Notes: a model not told the origin generated them from the letters alone. DNA of 64,000 nt from Halobaculum saliterrae (GCF_009831625.1 NZ_WUUS01000004.1:293869-357868), one strand, 5' to 3'; shown: positions 1 through 9,747, numbered from the stretch's first letter. Made by a program: numbers and translations.

Positions 1-1
1 C

Positions 2-517
2 GCGGCGCTGGTGATCGCCGGCGCCCTGGCGGCGATGATGTCCTCCTCGGACTCGATGCTGCTGTCGGGGTCGTCGTACCTCACCCGCGACATCTACCGC
101 CCGTTCGTCGCGCCCGACGCGAGCGACGAGCGCGAGGGCTGGATCGGCCGCGTCGGCGTCGCCGTCTTCGCCTCCTCGACGTTCCTTGCGTCGCTGCTCG
201 TCGGCGGCGGCGGCGGGCTGGACGTGCTCGTCACGCTGGGCGACACGGCCTTCGGCGGGTACGCCCAGCTCACGATCCCGCTGTTGCTAGCGCTCTACTG
301 GAGCGGAACGACCGAGTGGGGAATGCTCGCGGGAATCGCGACCGCGGAGGTCGCGTACCTCGCGCACGTGTTCCTCCCGCTGCCGGCGACGTATCTCACG
401 TGGGACTTCGCGCTGTGGTGCATGCTGCTGTCGCTGGTCGCGACGGTCGCGGTGTCGACGATGACCGCGAGCGCGCCCGCGGAGAACGCGGCGAAGTTCG
501 GGGTCGGCGCCGACTGA
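2..517 (+). CDS. Sodium:solute symporter family protein, C-terminal part
   Basis: The reading frame is open at the left edge, so only the last 171 residues are present. The visible part starts inside a membrane helix followed by SSSDSMLLSGSSYLTRDIY, a segment typical of the sodium:solute symporter (SSS) family just before a cytoplasmic loop. Four further hydrophobic segments follow, then a short charged tail. SSS proteins couple Na+ entry to uptake of a solute such as proline, pantothenate or acetate. The substrate cannot be read from this fragment. The stop is 46 bp before the next gene on the same strand. Confidence 0.85.
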   Translation, partial: AALVIAGALAAMMSSSDSMLLSGSSYLTRDIYRPFVAPDASDEREGWIGRVGVAVFASSTFLASLLVGGGGGLDVLVTLGDTAFGGYAQLTIPLLLALYWSGTTEWGMLAGIATAEVAYLAHVFLPLPATYLTWDFALWCMLLSLVATVAVSTMTASAPAENAAKFGVGAD

Positions 518-563
518 CGCGCGCCACGGCACGCTTTTCCCGTCACCCGACCACCGCCCGAGC

Positions 564-1541
<978 letters not shown>

Positions 1542-1620
1542 GCCCCCGACCGGACCCGACGGTCCACCCGACCGCGATCGGTCGGTCTCTCTCGGTCGAG
1601 AACGGGTCCGCCCTCCCGCC

Positions 1621-2760
1621 TCAGAACTCGAACCCGCGCGGCGCGGCCGACGGGGCCAGCGGCGTCGCCGGCAGTCGCTCGGGAACAGCGGGGTCGTTGA
1701 ACGCGCCGGGCGCGACGTCGTTCGGGCCGTCGGGGTGGAACACCGACGCCAACGCGTGGAGCTGGTCGCGCCCGACGCCCAGCTCGAACTGCCCGCCCCC
1801 GTACAGCGTCACGTCGCGCTCGCGGGCCCACTCGAGCGTGTCCGACAGCGACTCCAGCGTCCCGAACCGCGAGGGCTTGACGTTGAGCCACTCCGGCTCC
1901 CACGGCAGGTCCTCGACGCTCGCGACGCCGGTGATCGGGTAGTCCCACGAGACGCGGTGCTCCTCGCCCTCGAACGCGTGCCGGGTCTCGTCGGTGACCG
2001 CGGGGTCCTCGATCACCGCGTTCGGGAACGACTCCAGCACCCACTCGTAGAACTCGGCGTCGGGCTCCTGGTCGACCTCGGTCCCCTCGTACAGCCCCTT
2101 CAGGTCGAGGACGCGCACCCGTTCGGTCGGGAGGTCCGCGACCACCTCGTCGGTCCAGTCGTCGGTGGGGTCGAGCTTGAATCCGATCCCGGGGACGCGT
2201 TCGGCGATGGCCGTCACGCGGTCCGCTGACGGGCCTTGCGGGTCCCCCGCTCGGCTGTTCGAGTCGGTCCCCGACTCGCTCGGCTCCCCCAGCCGCGTCG
2301 ACGCGGCGAAGGCGACCGGGTCGCGCTCGCGGTCGAGGATGCTCGCGAGGTCCGTGTCCGCCTGGCGGAGCGCCAGATCGGTCGCGGCCGACTCGACCGC
2401 CCACCGTCGGTAGGCGTGCCCGGTGTCCCGCTCCGGCTCCCCCTTCGGGAACAGGTCCACGTCGTCGAGGCGGTTCGAGAACTCCCGGAACGTCCACTCG
2501 CCGACGAGTGCCGCCTCGAAGCCGAGGCCGTCGGCCGGCGTGCGCGGGTCGCGCTCGGGGTTCGCGAACAGCGCGTCGTGGTCCGGGGCGTCGTAGGTCA
2601 CGTCCTCGCCGCGGCCGAGTTCGCCGTCGCCGCGCAGACGGAACGTCGTGCTCACGCGCTCGAACCCGGAGGAGGTGTCGCGTGCGCGTCGCCTGAGCCC
2701 CACCGACTCGATCGTCAGCGGGAGGTCGGCGATCGCGCGGTAGAGGGTGGGTGTGCTCAC
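1621..2760 (-). CDS. Enolase-superfamily (mandelate racemase/muconate lactonizing-like) protein
   Basis: The protein is 379 residues with a GTG start. It has an N-terminal capping region and a C-terminal barrel with the superfamily residues in order: K195 (GFKLDP), D219 (VLDLKG), E251 (VIEDP), D273 (SWDYPI) and K295 (LNVKPS), then GGGQFELGVGR. These are the expected Mg2+ ligands and general bases of the OSB synthase/MLE branch. The substrate is not identifiable and the gene has no pathway neighbours. Residues 158-180 are a Ser/Gly/Asp-rich stretch that looks like an insertion between barrel elements (reported separately). It converges with the upstream regulator (79 bp gap) and lies 58 bp downstream of the DUF1405 gene on the same strand. 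Confidence 0.8.
   Translation of the reverse strand: MSTPTLYRAIADLPLTIESVGLRRRARDTSSGFERVSTTFRLRGDGELGRGEDVTYDAPDHDALFANPERDPRTPADGLGFEAALVGEWTFREFSNRLDDVDLFPKGEPERDTGHAYRRWAVESAATDLALRQADTDLASILDRERDPVAFAASTRLGEPSESGTDSNSRAGDPQGPSADRVTAIAERVPGIGFKLDPTDDWTDEVVADLPTERVRVLDLKGLYEGTEVDQEPDAEFYEWVLESFPNAVIEDPAVTDETRHAFEGEEHRVSWDYPITGVASVEDLPWEPEWLNVKPSRFGTLESLSDTLEWARERDVTLYGGGQFELGVGRDQLHALASVFHPDGPNDVAPGAFNDPAVPERLPATPLAPSAAPRGFEF
2221..2289 (-). repeat. In-frame low-complexity insertion in the enolase-superfamily gene
   Basis: This segment encodes residues 158-180 (GEPSESGTDSNSRAGDPQG...). It contains a perfect hairpin, GAGTCGG-TCC-CCGACTC at 2261-2277. On the minus strand it carries GCGGGGGACCCGCAAGGCCC, which recurs with one base missing inside the rnp1 insertion near 49369-49387. 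The insertion interpretation is inferred from composition and the shared core. Confidence 0.45.
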
Positions 2761-2818
2761 GGTCGGAGTCTCTCCCCCGCGGGGGATAGCCCTTACCCGT
2801 CCGCGGGGGAGCCGACGG

Positions 2819-3577
2819 TCAGGATCGACGGTCGGTCGCCTCGAGCAGCTTCACCCGCGTCGCCAGCGCGAGGAACGTCGCCGTGAGCGTGAGAACGACC
2901 GCGCCGGCGGCGGCGATCTCGTGGGTCGGCGACAGGTGGGTGAACCCCTCCCCGGGTCCGATCAACTGCTGGCCGGGCAACAGCGTGTGGTGTGGGGTGC
3001 CGGCGACCGGGAGGAAGTAGTCGACGACGTCGTTGAGTCCGTACCACGCGACGGCGACGGCGACCGCGCGCACCGGGAACTCGGAGATCCGATAGAGGAG
3101 GAACCCCTCGACGGTCATCGCGAGGTGCGAGAACAGGAGGAACAGATACATCGGGAGCGGGTTGGCGGCGGTGAACCCGTCGGCGAACGCGAGGAGGACG
3201 AGCGGGGTCCACAGCCCCAGCTTCCAGCAGCCGAAGAAGGCCAGCACGTTCACGTACTCGTTCGACCGCCCGAGCGTCCACAGGCCGAGCGCGAGCGCGA
3301 TGAACAGCGTCGCGACCGGCGAGTCGGGGACGAAGGCCCACATGCTCGGCGGCGTCCCGGCGAGCTGCCAGGTGATCAGCGGGTCCGACAGCGGGAGCGG
3401 GTGGAACCCGTAGTACCAGAAGCCGAAGGCGGTGCCGACGAGGTTGATCGCGACGACGAGCGCCGCGAGCCGGAGGCCGAGGTTCTCGACGGCGCGCGGG
3501 AGCGGCGCGACGTACCACGGGAGGTCGGGGCGTTCGGGGAGACCGTCGGCGGCGGTCAGGTCGGCGAGGAGACTCAT
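2819..3577 (-). CDS. DUF1405 family membrane protein
   Basis: The 252-residue protein has about six hydrophobic segments. Family-type features are NLVGTAFGFWYY near the first helix, WKLGLWTPLVLL in the middle and WYGLNDVVDYFLP before the C-terminal helices. I chose the ATG at 3577 because it begins MSLLADLTAADG, just ahead of the first membrane helix; the open frame continues upstream only as Arg-rich non-coding translation. The function of DUF1405 is unknown. It is divergent from a second DUF1405 gene, with 168 bp between their starts. Confidence 0.8.
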   Translation of the reverse strand: MSLLADLTAADGLPERPDLPWYVAPLPRAVENLGLRLAALVVAINLVGTAFGFWYYGFHPLPLSDPLITWQLAGTPPSMWAFVPDSPVATLFIALALGLWTLGRSNEYVNVLAFFGCWKLGLWTPLVLLAFADGFTAANPLPMYLFLLFSHLAMTVEGFLLYRISEFPVRAVAVAVAWYGLNDVVDYFLPVAGTPHHTLLPGQQLIGPGEGFTHLSPTHEIAAAGAVVLTLTATFLALATRVKLLEATDRRS

Positions 3578-3745
3578 TCGGGTGTGGCGAGTGGTGGCGC
3601 GTCGGCGGCTTAGCCGTGGCGGTGCGCGGCGGCGCCGACGCGACGGCGGCGCGGAACGACGCGAACCCGTTCCCGGGAACCCACGCGTCGCCGGCGCGGG
3701 ACCACGACCGATTAAGCCGGCGGCGGCCGAAGTCGCGTCAAGACC

Positions 3746-4465
3746 GTGGCCGACGACACCGAGACGCGACGGACGCGCAACCCCGTCCCGGAGGCGCTCG
3801 CCGAGTTCTACCTCACGACGCCGTTCACGCTCGGGCTGCTCCTCGTGGCTAACGCGCTCGCGTTCCTCGTCGGCGTGCGCTACTACGTGGAGACGATGCC
3901 CGCGGTGGCGACGTACCTGTGGCCGCTGTACGGCGACTCGCCCACCGCGATCGCGCTCGCCACGCTCGTGCTCGCGGCGCTCGTCCCGTTCGCCGGCTAC
4001 CGACTGTCGTCGGTGCCGCGGTCGACGCTGTTGTCGGTGCTGTCGACGCTGGCGGTCGTCTGGCTGGTCAAGACGGGGCTGTGGACGTTCGTCGCGCTCA
4101 ACGTCCCGTTCGTCCGGCCCGACCTCCCGACGGACCTGTACGTCGGCTTCGACCCCGACTCGCTGTGGGCCTACTGGGGCATCCTCGCCACACACGCCGC
4201 CTTCCTCGGGGAGGCGCTGTTGATCGCCCGGGTCGGGCGGACCTCGCGGCCGATCCTGGGCGGCGCCGCGCTGCTCGCGCTCGCCAACGACCTGTTCGAT
4301 TACGGCTACCTCCTCGGGCTCCCCCTGGCGAACCACCCGCCGGTTCGGTACGACCCCGGCTGGACGCTCGCGTTCGGGAGCCTCGCCGCGACGTTCGTCG
4401 CGATCGCTGTCGCGGCCGCCGTCCTGCCGTCGGGCGATAGCGACGACCGGCGACGCGGCGTTTAA
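3746..4465 (+). CDS. DUF1405 family membrane protein (second copy)
   Basis: The 239-residue protein starts at GTG after ATTAAG about 32 bp upstream. It has about six membrane segments and shares landmarks with its divergent neighbour: VKTGLWTFVAL, WAYWGILATHAAFLGEALL and LALANDLFDYGYLLG, in which the Asn-Asp...Asp-Tyr motif matches NDVVDYF of the other copy. It is therefore a diverged paralogue. Biochemical function is unknown. Its stop codon lies inside the TATA-like box of the next gene, an ArsR-type regulator. Confidence 0.8.
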   Translation: MADDTETRRTRNPVPEALAEFYLTTPFTLGLLLVANALAFLVGVRYYVETMPAVATYLWPLYGDSPTAIALATLVLAALVPFAGYRLSSVPRSTLLSVLSTLAVVWLVKTGLWTFVALNVPFVRPDLPTDLYVGFDPDSLWAYWGILATHAAFLGEALLIARVGRTSRPILGGAALLALANDLFDYGYLLGLPLANHPPVRYDPGWTLAFGSLAATFVAIAVAAAVLPSGDSDDRRRGV

Positions 4466-4468
4466 ATA
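4461..4468 (+). promoter_or_regulatory. TATA-like box for ArsR-type regulator
   Basis: TTTAAATA is centred 27 bp before the ATG at 4492, so the transcript is probably leaderless. The box overlaps the TAA stop of the preceding gene. Confidence 0.7.
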
Positions 4469-4491
4469 CTGCCGGCGATTACCTCACGTGT

Positions 4492-5235
4492 ATGGACTCC
4501 GCGGTACTGCTCGATCTCCTCGGGAACGAGAACCGCCGGCGCATCCTCCGGCTGCTCTCGCACAAGTCGTGTTACGTCACCGAGATCAGCGAGTACCTCG
4601 GCGTGTCGCCGAAGGCGGTCATCGACCACCTGCGGAAACTGGAGGAGGCGGGCCTCATCGAGAGCCACACGGACGACCGGCGGCGCAAGTACTTCCACAT
4701 CGCCCGTGACGTTCGGCTGGAGGTGAACGTCTCCCGGCACGGCTTCGGTACGAAGTCCGCGTACCCCGCGAGCCCGAACCTCGACATCCAGGGCCGATGC
4801 CCGCACATGCACATCGACCTGGAGCTTCGGTCCGGCGCCGGCGACCCCGACCGCGACGACGTCGACGGCGCCGGCGCGGCCGAGAACGGCGACGGGCTCG
4901 CCGACGGCGTCGGCGACGACGGGGAGGACCTGGCCGAACTCGCCGCCGAGTTCGACGAGCTACAGGACCTGGAGAACGAGCTCTCGCTCGCACAGCGGTG
5001 GGTTCACGGGCGAATGAGCGACCTCCTCGACCGGGTGAACGACCGGCTCGGCGTCGACGCGGACTCCCGGTTCTACGCGAAGCTGCTCGCGGCCGTCACC
5101 TCCACGGACGGCTCCCACGGCGCCGTCGTCGAGGAGGTGAACGCCGACCCGCAGGCCGTCGAGGACGGGCTGCGGCGGCTCGCCGACGCCGACCTGCTCG
5201 CACGCGAGTCCGATCGCTGGCGGCTCGTCGGGTGA
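4492..5235 (+). CDS. ArsR/SmtB-type winged-helix transcriptional regulator
   Basis: The 247-residue protein has a typical winged helix at residues 1-75: LLDLLGNENRRRILRLLSHK, VTEISEYLGVSPKAVIDHLRKLEEAGLI and the wing ESHTDDRRRKYFHIA. A middle segment ends in CPHMHIDL, where Cys and His could bind metal. An acidic linker and a helical C-terminal region (LQDLENELSLAQRWVHGRM...) follow, with a second HTH-like stretch at the end (AVEDGLRRLADADLLARE). Such proteins usually act as repressors. The inducer is not predictable. Confidence 0.8.
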   Translation: MDSAVLLDLLGNENRRRILRLLSHKSCYVTEISEYLGVSPKAVIDHLRKLEEAGLIESHTDDRRRKYFHIARDVRLEVNVSRHGFGTKSAYPASPNLDIQGRCPHMHIDLELRSGAGDPDRDDVDGAGAAENGDGLADGVGDDGEDLAELAAEFDELQDLENELSLAQRWVHGRMSDLLDRVNDRLGVDADSRFYAKLLAAVTSTDGSHGAVVEEVNADPQAVEDGLRRLADADLLARESDRWRLVG

Positions 5236-5356
5236 GTCGCCGGCGGCTCGTCACGAGGTCGCCGACCCCCCGCGGTCCGGAGTCGGTCACGCCACTCGAC
5301 GATCTCCGTTCGTGTCGCTCCAGGAAGGGCGTGAGCAGTCCGAACGGCGACGGCGC

Positions 5357-5884
5357 TCAGACCTCCCGTGTCAACCCGTCGCGGAGGTCGCGCCCGAAGT
5401 ACAGCCCCGCGACCGACAGGAGTACGCCGACGGTGACGCCGACGCCCGCGACCGGGAGCCCGTAGTCGGCGAGCAGGCTCGTCCCGACGAGGAGCGTTCC
5501 CGTCGTCAGCGTCCCGAGGAGGAACGCGCCGCCGGCCGCGAGCGCGCCCGCCACGGCGGTCTCGAGGTACGCCCGCCGCGAGCGACCCAGCCCGAGGGCG
5601 AACGCGGCGGCGAACAGTCCGAGGTACCGCGCCAGCCCGCCGACCAGCGGCACCGCCGAGCCCGCGATCAGTCCGGCGAGGAGCACGACGAACGTGAGGA
5701 GGAACCCCTTCGCCGAGAACGGAGTCCGTCCCAGCAGCGCGCGCGAGTCGCCGTCGGCGCTCCCGCGGTCGGCCTCCTCGACCCCGCTGTCCCCGTCGGG
5801 AGCGTTCGCCGCCGAGTCCGCGGACGAGTCGCCGGCGCCGTCGCGCTCGGCGAGTTCCTGTAGTTCCTCCAGACTCTTCGACAT
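5357..5884 (-). CDS. Haloarchaeal membrane protein of unknown function
   Basis: The protein is 175 residues. The first ~50 are acidic and hydrophilic (LEELQELAERDGAGDSS...), followed by four hydrophobic segments between residues 58 and 160 and a charged C-terminus (GRDLRDGLTREV). The layout suggests a soluble cytoplasmic N-terminus and a four-helix membrane domain. I do not recognise a family with a known function. It converges with the ArsR-type gene (121 bp gap) and is divergent from gatD. Confidence 0.6.
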   Translation of the reverse strand: MSKSLEELQELAERDGAGDSSADSAANAPDGDSGVEEADRGSADGDSRALLGRTPFSAKGFLLTFVVLLAGLIAGSAVPLVGGLARYLGLFAAAFALGLGRSRRAYLETAVAGALAAGGAFLLGTLTTGTLLVGTSLLADYGLPVAGVGVTVGVLLSVAGLYFGRDLRDGLTREV

Positions 5885-6066
5885 ACCTCCACGTGGGCGG
5901 CCCTGGATGATGGCTCTTGTGCCATCGACGGGGACGCGACCGCTCGCATACGGACGGTGATCGCGTCAGTGCGACACACGGCGCGTCCCCGGGACCCGCC
6001 ACGGGAGCCCGCCGTCGGAACCACGGACGGGCAGGTTCAAGTTCGCCCCGGCCGCTATCCTCCGGT

Positions 6067-7335
6067 ATGACCCCGAGCCCCGGAGACCGCGTCCGCGTCG
6101 ACCGCGCGGGCGTCACCGACGAGGGCGTGTTGATGCCGTCGAGCGACGAGGACCACCTCGTGCTCAAACTGGAGGGCGGGTACAACGTCGGCGTCGACCG
6201 CGACGCCGCCGCCGTCGAGGTGCTGGAGCGCGGCGCCCGCACGGTCGACGGCGACGGCGACGAGGCCGACGCCTCAGCCGTCGAGTTCGACGACGACCTC
6301 CCGACGGTCGCACTCATCTCCACCGGCGGCACCATCGCCTCCACCGTCGACTACCGCACCGGCGCCGTCACCGCTCGTTTCGACGCCGAGGACGTCCTCC
6401 GCGCCGTCCCGGATCTTGCGGGCCGAGCGAACTACCGCGGCCGCGTCGTCGCCAACATCCTCTCGGAGAACATGAACCCCGAGATCTGGACCGACCTCGC
6501 CGAGGCGGTCCACGAGGAGATCGAGGCGGGCGCCGACGGCGTCGTCGTCATGCACGGCACCGACACGATGCAGTACTCCGCGTCGGCCCTGTCGTTCATG
6601 CTCGACACGCCGGTTCCGGTCGTGTTCACCGGCAGCCAGCGGTCGGCCGACCGTCCCTCGTCGGACAACGTGATGAACGCCGTCTGCGCCGTCGAGGCCG
6701 CCAAGTCCGACTGCGCGGAGGTGCTGGTCTGCATGCACGCGACGCCCTCCGACGACCACTGTGCGCTCCACCGCGGCACGCGCGTCCGCAAGAACCACAC
6801 CTCCCGTCGGGACGCCTTCGAGACCGTCGGCGCCGAGCCGCTGGGTCGCGTCGAGTACGACCCCCACGAGGACCGCGTCGACGTGTCCTACCGTGACGGG
6901 CGGGCGTACGCCCGCCGCGGCGACACCGACCTCGCGCTCGCGTCCGATCTGGCCGAGGACGTGGAACTGGTGAAGTTCACCCCCGGCATGGACCCCGCGG
7001 CGCTCGAGTACCTCGACGGGAAGTCCGGCGTCGTGATCGAGGGGACCGGCCTCGGGCACGTCCACACCGACCTGATCCCCAGGTTCGAGGAGCTCGTCGA
7101 CGACGGCACGACCGTCGCCATGACGAGCCAGTGTCTGGAGGGTCGTGTCTGTGATCGCGTGTACGACACCGGCCGCGACCTGCTCGACGCGGGCGTCGTC
7201 GAGTCCGGCGACACCCTCCCGGGCACGGCGAAGGTGAAGCTGATGTGGGCGCTCGCGAACGTCGCCGACCCCGAGGACGCGATGGGCCGCGATCTGGCGG
7301 GCGAGCTGACCGAGGAGTCGAAGCCGTGGGTATGA
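6067..7335 (+). CDS. gatD: Glu-tRNA(Gln) amidotransferase subunit D
   Basis: This is the 422-residue archaeal-type L-asparaginase-like subunit of GatDE. It releases ammonia from glutamine for conversion of Glu-tRNA(Gln) to Gln-tRNA(Gln). A small N-terminal beta-barrel (residues 1-70) precedes the asparaginase domain. Catalytic residues are visible: T89 in STGGTIAS, T165-D166 in MHGTDTM, and K242 in RVRKNHTS. The ATG at 6067 begins the barrel; the longer open frame upstream has no protein-like content. gatE is not in the window. The stop overlaps the start of the next gene (ATGA), so the two are probably co-transcribed. Confidence 0.95.
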   Translation: MTPSPGDRVRVDRAGVTDEGVLMPSSDEDHLVLKLEGGYNVGVDRDAAAVEVLERGARTVDGDGDEADASAVEFDDDLPTVALISTGGTIASTVDYRTGAVTARFDAEDVLRAVPDLAGRANYRGRVVANILSENMNPEIWTDLAEAVHEEIEAGADGVVVMHGTDTMQYSASALSFMLDTPVPVVFTGSQRSADRPSSDNVMNAVCAVEAAKSDCAEVLVCMHATPSDDHCALHRGTRVRKNHTSRRDAFETVGAEPLGRVEYDPHEDRVDVSYRDGRAYARRGDTDLALASDLAEDVELVKFTPGMDPAALEYLDGKSGVVIEGTGLGHVHTDLIPRFEELVDDGTTVAMTSQCLEGRVCDRVYDTGRDLLDAGVVESGDTLPGTAKVKLMWALANVADPEDAMGRDLAGELTEESKPWV

Positions 7336-8285
7336 CGGGGGGCGAACTCGTCCGGGACGACCCGGACCACGAGTTCACGATCCGACAGGCCCGCGAGTCT
7401 GACGTCGAGGACGTCGTCAGCTTCACGCAGGACACGTGGGGGGACAGACACGGCGATTACCTCCCCGAAGTGTTCGACGAGATGGTCGCCACCGACGGGC
7501 CGACCCAGCACACGCTCGTCGTCGACGTGGACGACGGCGCCGACGTGGCGGGCGTCCTCCAGTGCGTCATGCTCTCGGACACCGAGGCGTGGGCGCAGGC
7601 GATGCGGGTAAATCCCGACTACCGCGGCCGGGACCTCTCGCCGGAGCTGTCGCGTGCGGCGTTCCGCTGGGCGCGCGACCGGGGCGCGGTCGTCTGCCGG
7701 AACATGGTGTTCTCGTGGAACGTCGCCGGGCTGGGCCAGTCGCGCTCGGTCGGCTTCGACCCGGCGACGGAGTTCCGCTGGCTCCAGCCCGACCCGGACG
7801 CCGACGCCGATCCCGGACTCGACGTCGTCGCCGACGCCGACGCGGCGTGGGCGTACTGGAGCCGCAGCGACGCGCGCGAGCACCTCCGCGGGCTCGCGAT
7901 GGACGACGAGGAGTCGTGGGCCTGCTCGGAGCTGACGCGCGCGGACCTCCGGAACGCCGCCGACGGCGATGGCCTGTTCGTCGTCGTCGACGGCGGCACG
8001 CGGGCCATGTCGGCGCTGGCGTACACCTACGACCGCGAGAACGAGGACGGCGTCGAGGAGACGTGGGGCGTCTATCACGCCGCCGCGTGGGACGACACCG
8101 AGGCGCTGGACGCGCTGACGGACGCGATCGCCCGCGACGCCGCCGACCGCGGCATCGACGCGACCCGGATCCTGATCCCGGAGGGCGTCCGCTGGGTGTC
8201 CGACGCCGCCGCGACGCGAACGGCGGTCTCCGACGAGCCGGATTTCGTGCTCGCGGCGGACCTCACCGACGAGTCGCTGTTCTGA
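7332..8285 (+). CDS. GNAT family N-acetyltransferase
   Basis: The 317-residue protein begins at the ATG overlapping the gatD stop. Residues 15-150 form a GNAT-type domain: FTIRQARESDVEDVVSFTQDTW, a central VVDVDDGADVAGVLQC strand, and AMRVNPDYRGRDLSPELSRAA, where the R-G-R-D loop corresponds to the acetyl-CoA phosphate-binding motif A. The C-terminal half carries a second GNAT-like fold without a clear motif. The acceptor substrate is unknown. Translational coupling to gatD suggests co-expression, not necessarily a shared role. Confidence 0.8.
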   Translation: MTGGELVRDDPDHEFTIRQARESDVEDVVSFTQDTWGDRHGDYLPEVFDEMVATDGPTQHTLVVDVDDGADVAGVLQCVMLSDTEAWAQAMRVNPDYRGRDLSPELSRAAFRWARDRGAVVCRNMVFSWNVAGLGQSRSVGFDPATEFRWLQPDPDADADPGLDVVADADAAWAYWSRSDAREHLRGLAMDDEESWACSELTRADLRNAADGDGLFVVVDGGTRAMSALAYTYDRENEDGVEETWGVYHAAAWDDTEALDALTDAIARDAADRGIDATRILIPEGVRWVSDAAATRTAVSDEPDFVLAADLTDESLF

Positions 8286-8330
8286 CGACTCACCACGACC
8301 GAACCACTTTTTCTGCCGGATTCGATCCCC

Positions 8331-8651
8331 ATGAGCGTGCTCCCCGTGGACCCCCTCCAGCAGTCCGTCGCGTCGATCCCGCCGCTGTTCGGGTCGCTTC
8401 CGGGCGGCGCCGACCTCGCGTGGACACTCCTCGTTCGGCTCGTGCCGACCGCCTGTGTCGCCGGCCTCCTCGGCTGGGACGCCGGACTCCGCAGCGACAA
8501 CCCCCGCGCGTGGCCGACCGCCGCGGTCCTCGTCGGTGTCGTCAGCACGACCGCGCTGGTCGTCCTCGCCGCGCTGTACCTCGTCGGCGGCCGTGATCAC
8601 CCGGTTCCGGACGCCCACGAACGGTACGGCGACGGCGGACGCGACGAGTGA
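8331..8651 (+). CDS. Small two-helix membrane protein (YQDAK-like family, divergent member)
   Basis: The 106-residue protein has an N-terminal hydrophobic stretch, a loop GWDAGLRSDNPRAWP, a second long hydrophobic segment (VLVGVVSTTALVVLAALYLVGG) and a charged tail. The helix - D-A-x-x-R - Trp - helix arrangement parallels the next two small genes, suggesting a common origin. CTTTTT about 24 bp upstream of ATG may be the promoter. Function unknown. Confidence 0.6.
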   Translation: MSVLPVDPLQQSVASIPPLFGSLPGGADLAWTLLVRLVPTACVAGLLGWDAGLRSDNPRAWPTAAVLVGVVSTTALVVLAALYLVGGRDHPVPDAHERYGDGGRDE

Positions 8652-8715
8652 GTGCGGCAGGGGACGCGAGGGACGGTGCCGCAGGAGTTATCCCTCGGCG
8701 AGCGCCTCCGGTGAC

Positions 8716-8964
8716 ATGGACGTCACAGTCGCGACCGCGGCGCTCCCGCTCCAGTTCGGCCTGATCGATCCCGGGTTCCTCGGTCTCCTGAACGTGATCG
8801 TCGCCGTCGTCGTCGGCTACTTCACCTATCAGGACGCCAAGAGCCGGCGAACCGACTCCCCGAAGCTGTGGGCCGGCGCGATGGCGCTCGCCTCGCTGCT
8901 GTTGAACCTCGTGGGGTTCCTCGTCGCGTTCGCGGTGTACTACTTCGTCGTCATTCGCGACTGA
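8716..8964 (+). CDS. Small membrane protein with YQDAKSRR loop
   Basis: The 82-residue protein has two membrane segments (LLNVIVAVVVGYF and MALASLLLNLVGFLVAFAV) joined by a basic loop, TYQDAKSRRTDSPKLW. The next gene encodes a protein of almost the same length and plan with YQDAKGRRGTDETLW, so the pair is a tandem duplication. GTTATCC about 27 bp upstream fits a leaderless transcript. Function unknown. Confidence 0.65.
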   Translation: MDVTVATAALPLQFGLIDPGFLGLLNVIVAVVVGYFTYQDAKSRRTDSPKLWAGAMALASLLLNLVGFLVAFAVYYFVVIRD

Positions 8965-9019
8965 GCCGCCACACGGCGGCACCGACGCGACTTTGTCGGA
9001 TGCGTCGCAACGCCGGGAC

Positions 9020-9271
9020 ATGGTCCCCCTTCCGCTGTTCGGAGCCGTCCCCGGCGGTGTCGAGTTGCTGATCGTGTTCTTCGTCCTCCTGTTGATCTTC
9101 TCGCTGTTGCTCCCCGTCGGGATGGCCTACTGGGTGTATCAGGACGCCAAGGGTCGTCGCGGAACCGACGAGACGCTGTGGGCGCTGGCGACGGTGCTGG
9201 CGGGGCTGTTCGTCTCCGTCTTCGGCGCCGGCGCGGTGCTGCTGCTGTACCTCCTCATCGAGCGCGAATAG
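9020..9271 (+). CDS. Small membrane protein with YQDAKGRR loop
   Basis: The 83-residue protein is a paralogue of the previous gene: hydrophobic helix 1 (VELLIVFFVLLLIFSLLLPVG), loop YWVYQDAKGRRGTDETLW, helix 2 (VLAGLFVSVFGAGAVLLLYLL) and end ERE. I chose ATG at 9020 over the in-frame TTG at 8993 because ACTTTGT lies 27 bp before this ATG. Function unknown. Confidence 0.65.
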   Translation: MVPLPLFGAVPGGVELLIVFFVLLLIFSLLLPVGMAYWVYQDAKGRRGTDETLWALATVLAGLFVSVFGAGAVLLLYLLIERE

Positions 9272-9285
9272 GCTGCGCCCTCGCC

Positions 9286-9747
9286 CTAGACCTGCACGAC
9301 CCACGCCCGGTAGTCCTCGGGCTGATCGTACACCTCCGCGAACGCGCGGTCGAGGAACCCCGAGAGGCGGTTCGCGTCCGACCGAGCGGAGATACGGACG
9401 TTCGTCCCCTCGGCCTCCTCGGGCGTCTCCCGTTCCTCGATCCGGAACTCGGGGTAGTCGTCGAGCAGGGCGTGCAGTCGCTCCAGCTCCTCGTCGGTGC
9501 AGTCGAGGTTGAACGTCTTCTCGGCGAACTGGATCCACGGCGGCGCCGCCTCGCCCTCGGGCGACCCCTCGTCGTCGCCCGGGTCCTCGGAGTCGTCCTC
9601 ATCGCCGGACTCCCCGAACTGGATCTCCTCGCGCGGGGGCTCGACCTCGATCGTGAGGAAGGCGCTGCCGCGCTCGCGGTGGGCGGTGACGGCGTCGGCG
9701 AACAGCTTCCGCCGGTCGGCCGACGTGTCGGCGTCGAATCGGGTCAT
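9286..9747 (-). CDS. Conserved haloarchaeal acidic protein of unknown function
   Basis: This is a 153-residue soluble protein. The N-terminal part ([25 protein letters not shown]) is followed by a very acidic linker (residues 45-68) and a second domain ([34 protein letters not shown]...) ending in YRAWVVQV. No catalytic motif is visible. A TATA-like TTTTTAC lies 27 bp upstream on the minus strand. It converges with the small membrane protein genes. Confidence 0.6.
   Translation of the reverse strand: MTRFDADTSADRRKLFADAVTAHRERGSAFLTIEVEPPREEIQFGESGDEDDSEDPGDDEGSPEGEAAPPWIQFAEKTFNLDCTDEELERLHALLDDYPEFRIEERETPEEAEGTNVRISARSDANRLSGFLDRAFAEVYDQPEDYRAWVVQV

Noticed and set aside
2819..4336. 505-aa open frame extending the DUF1405 gene
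   Set aside because: The part beyond 3577 is Arg/Gln-rich and overlaps the divergent DUF1405 gene; it is antisense shadow coding.
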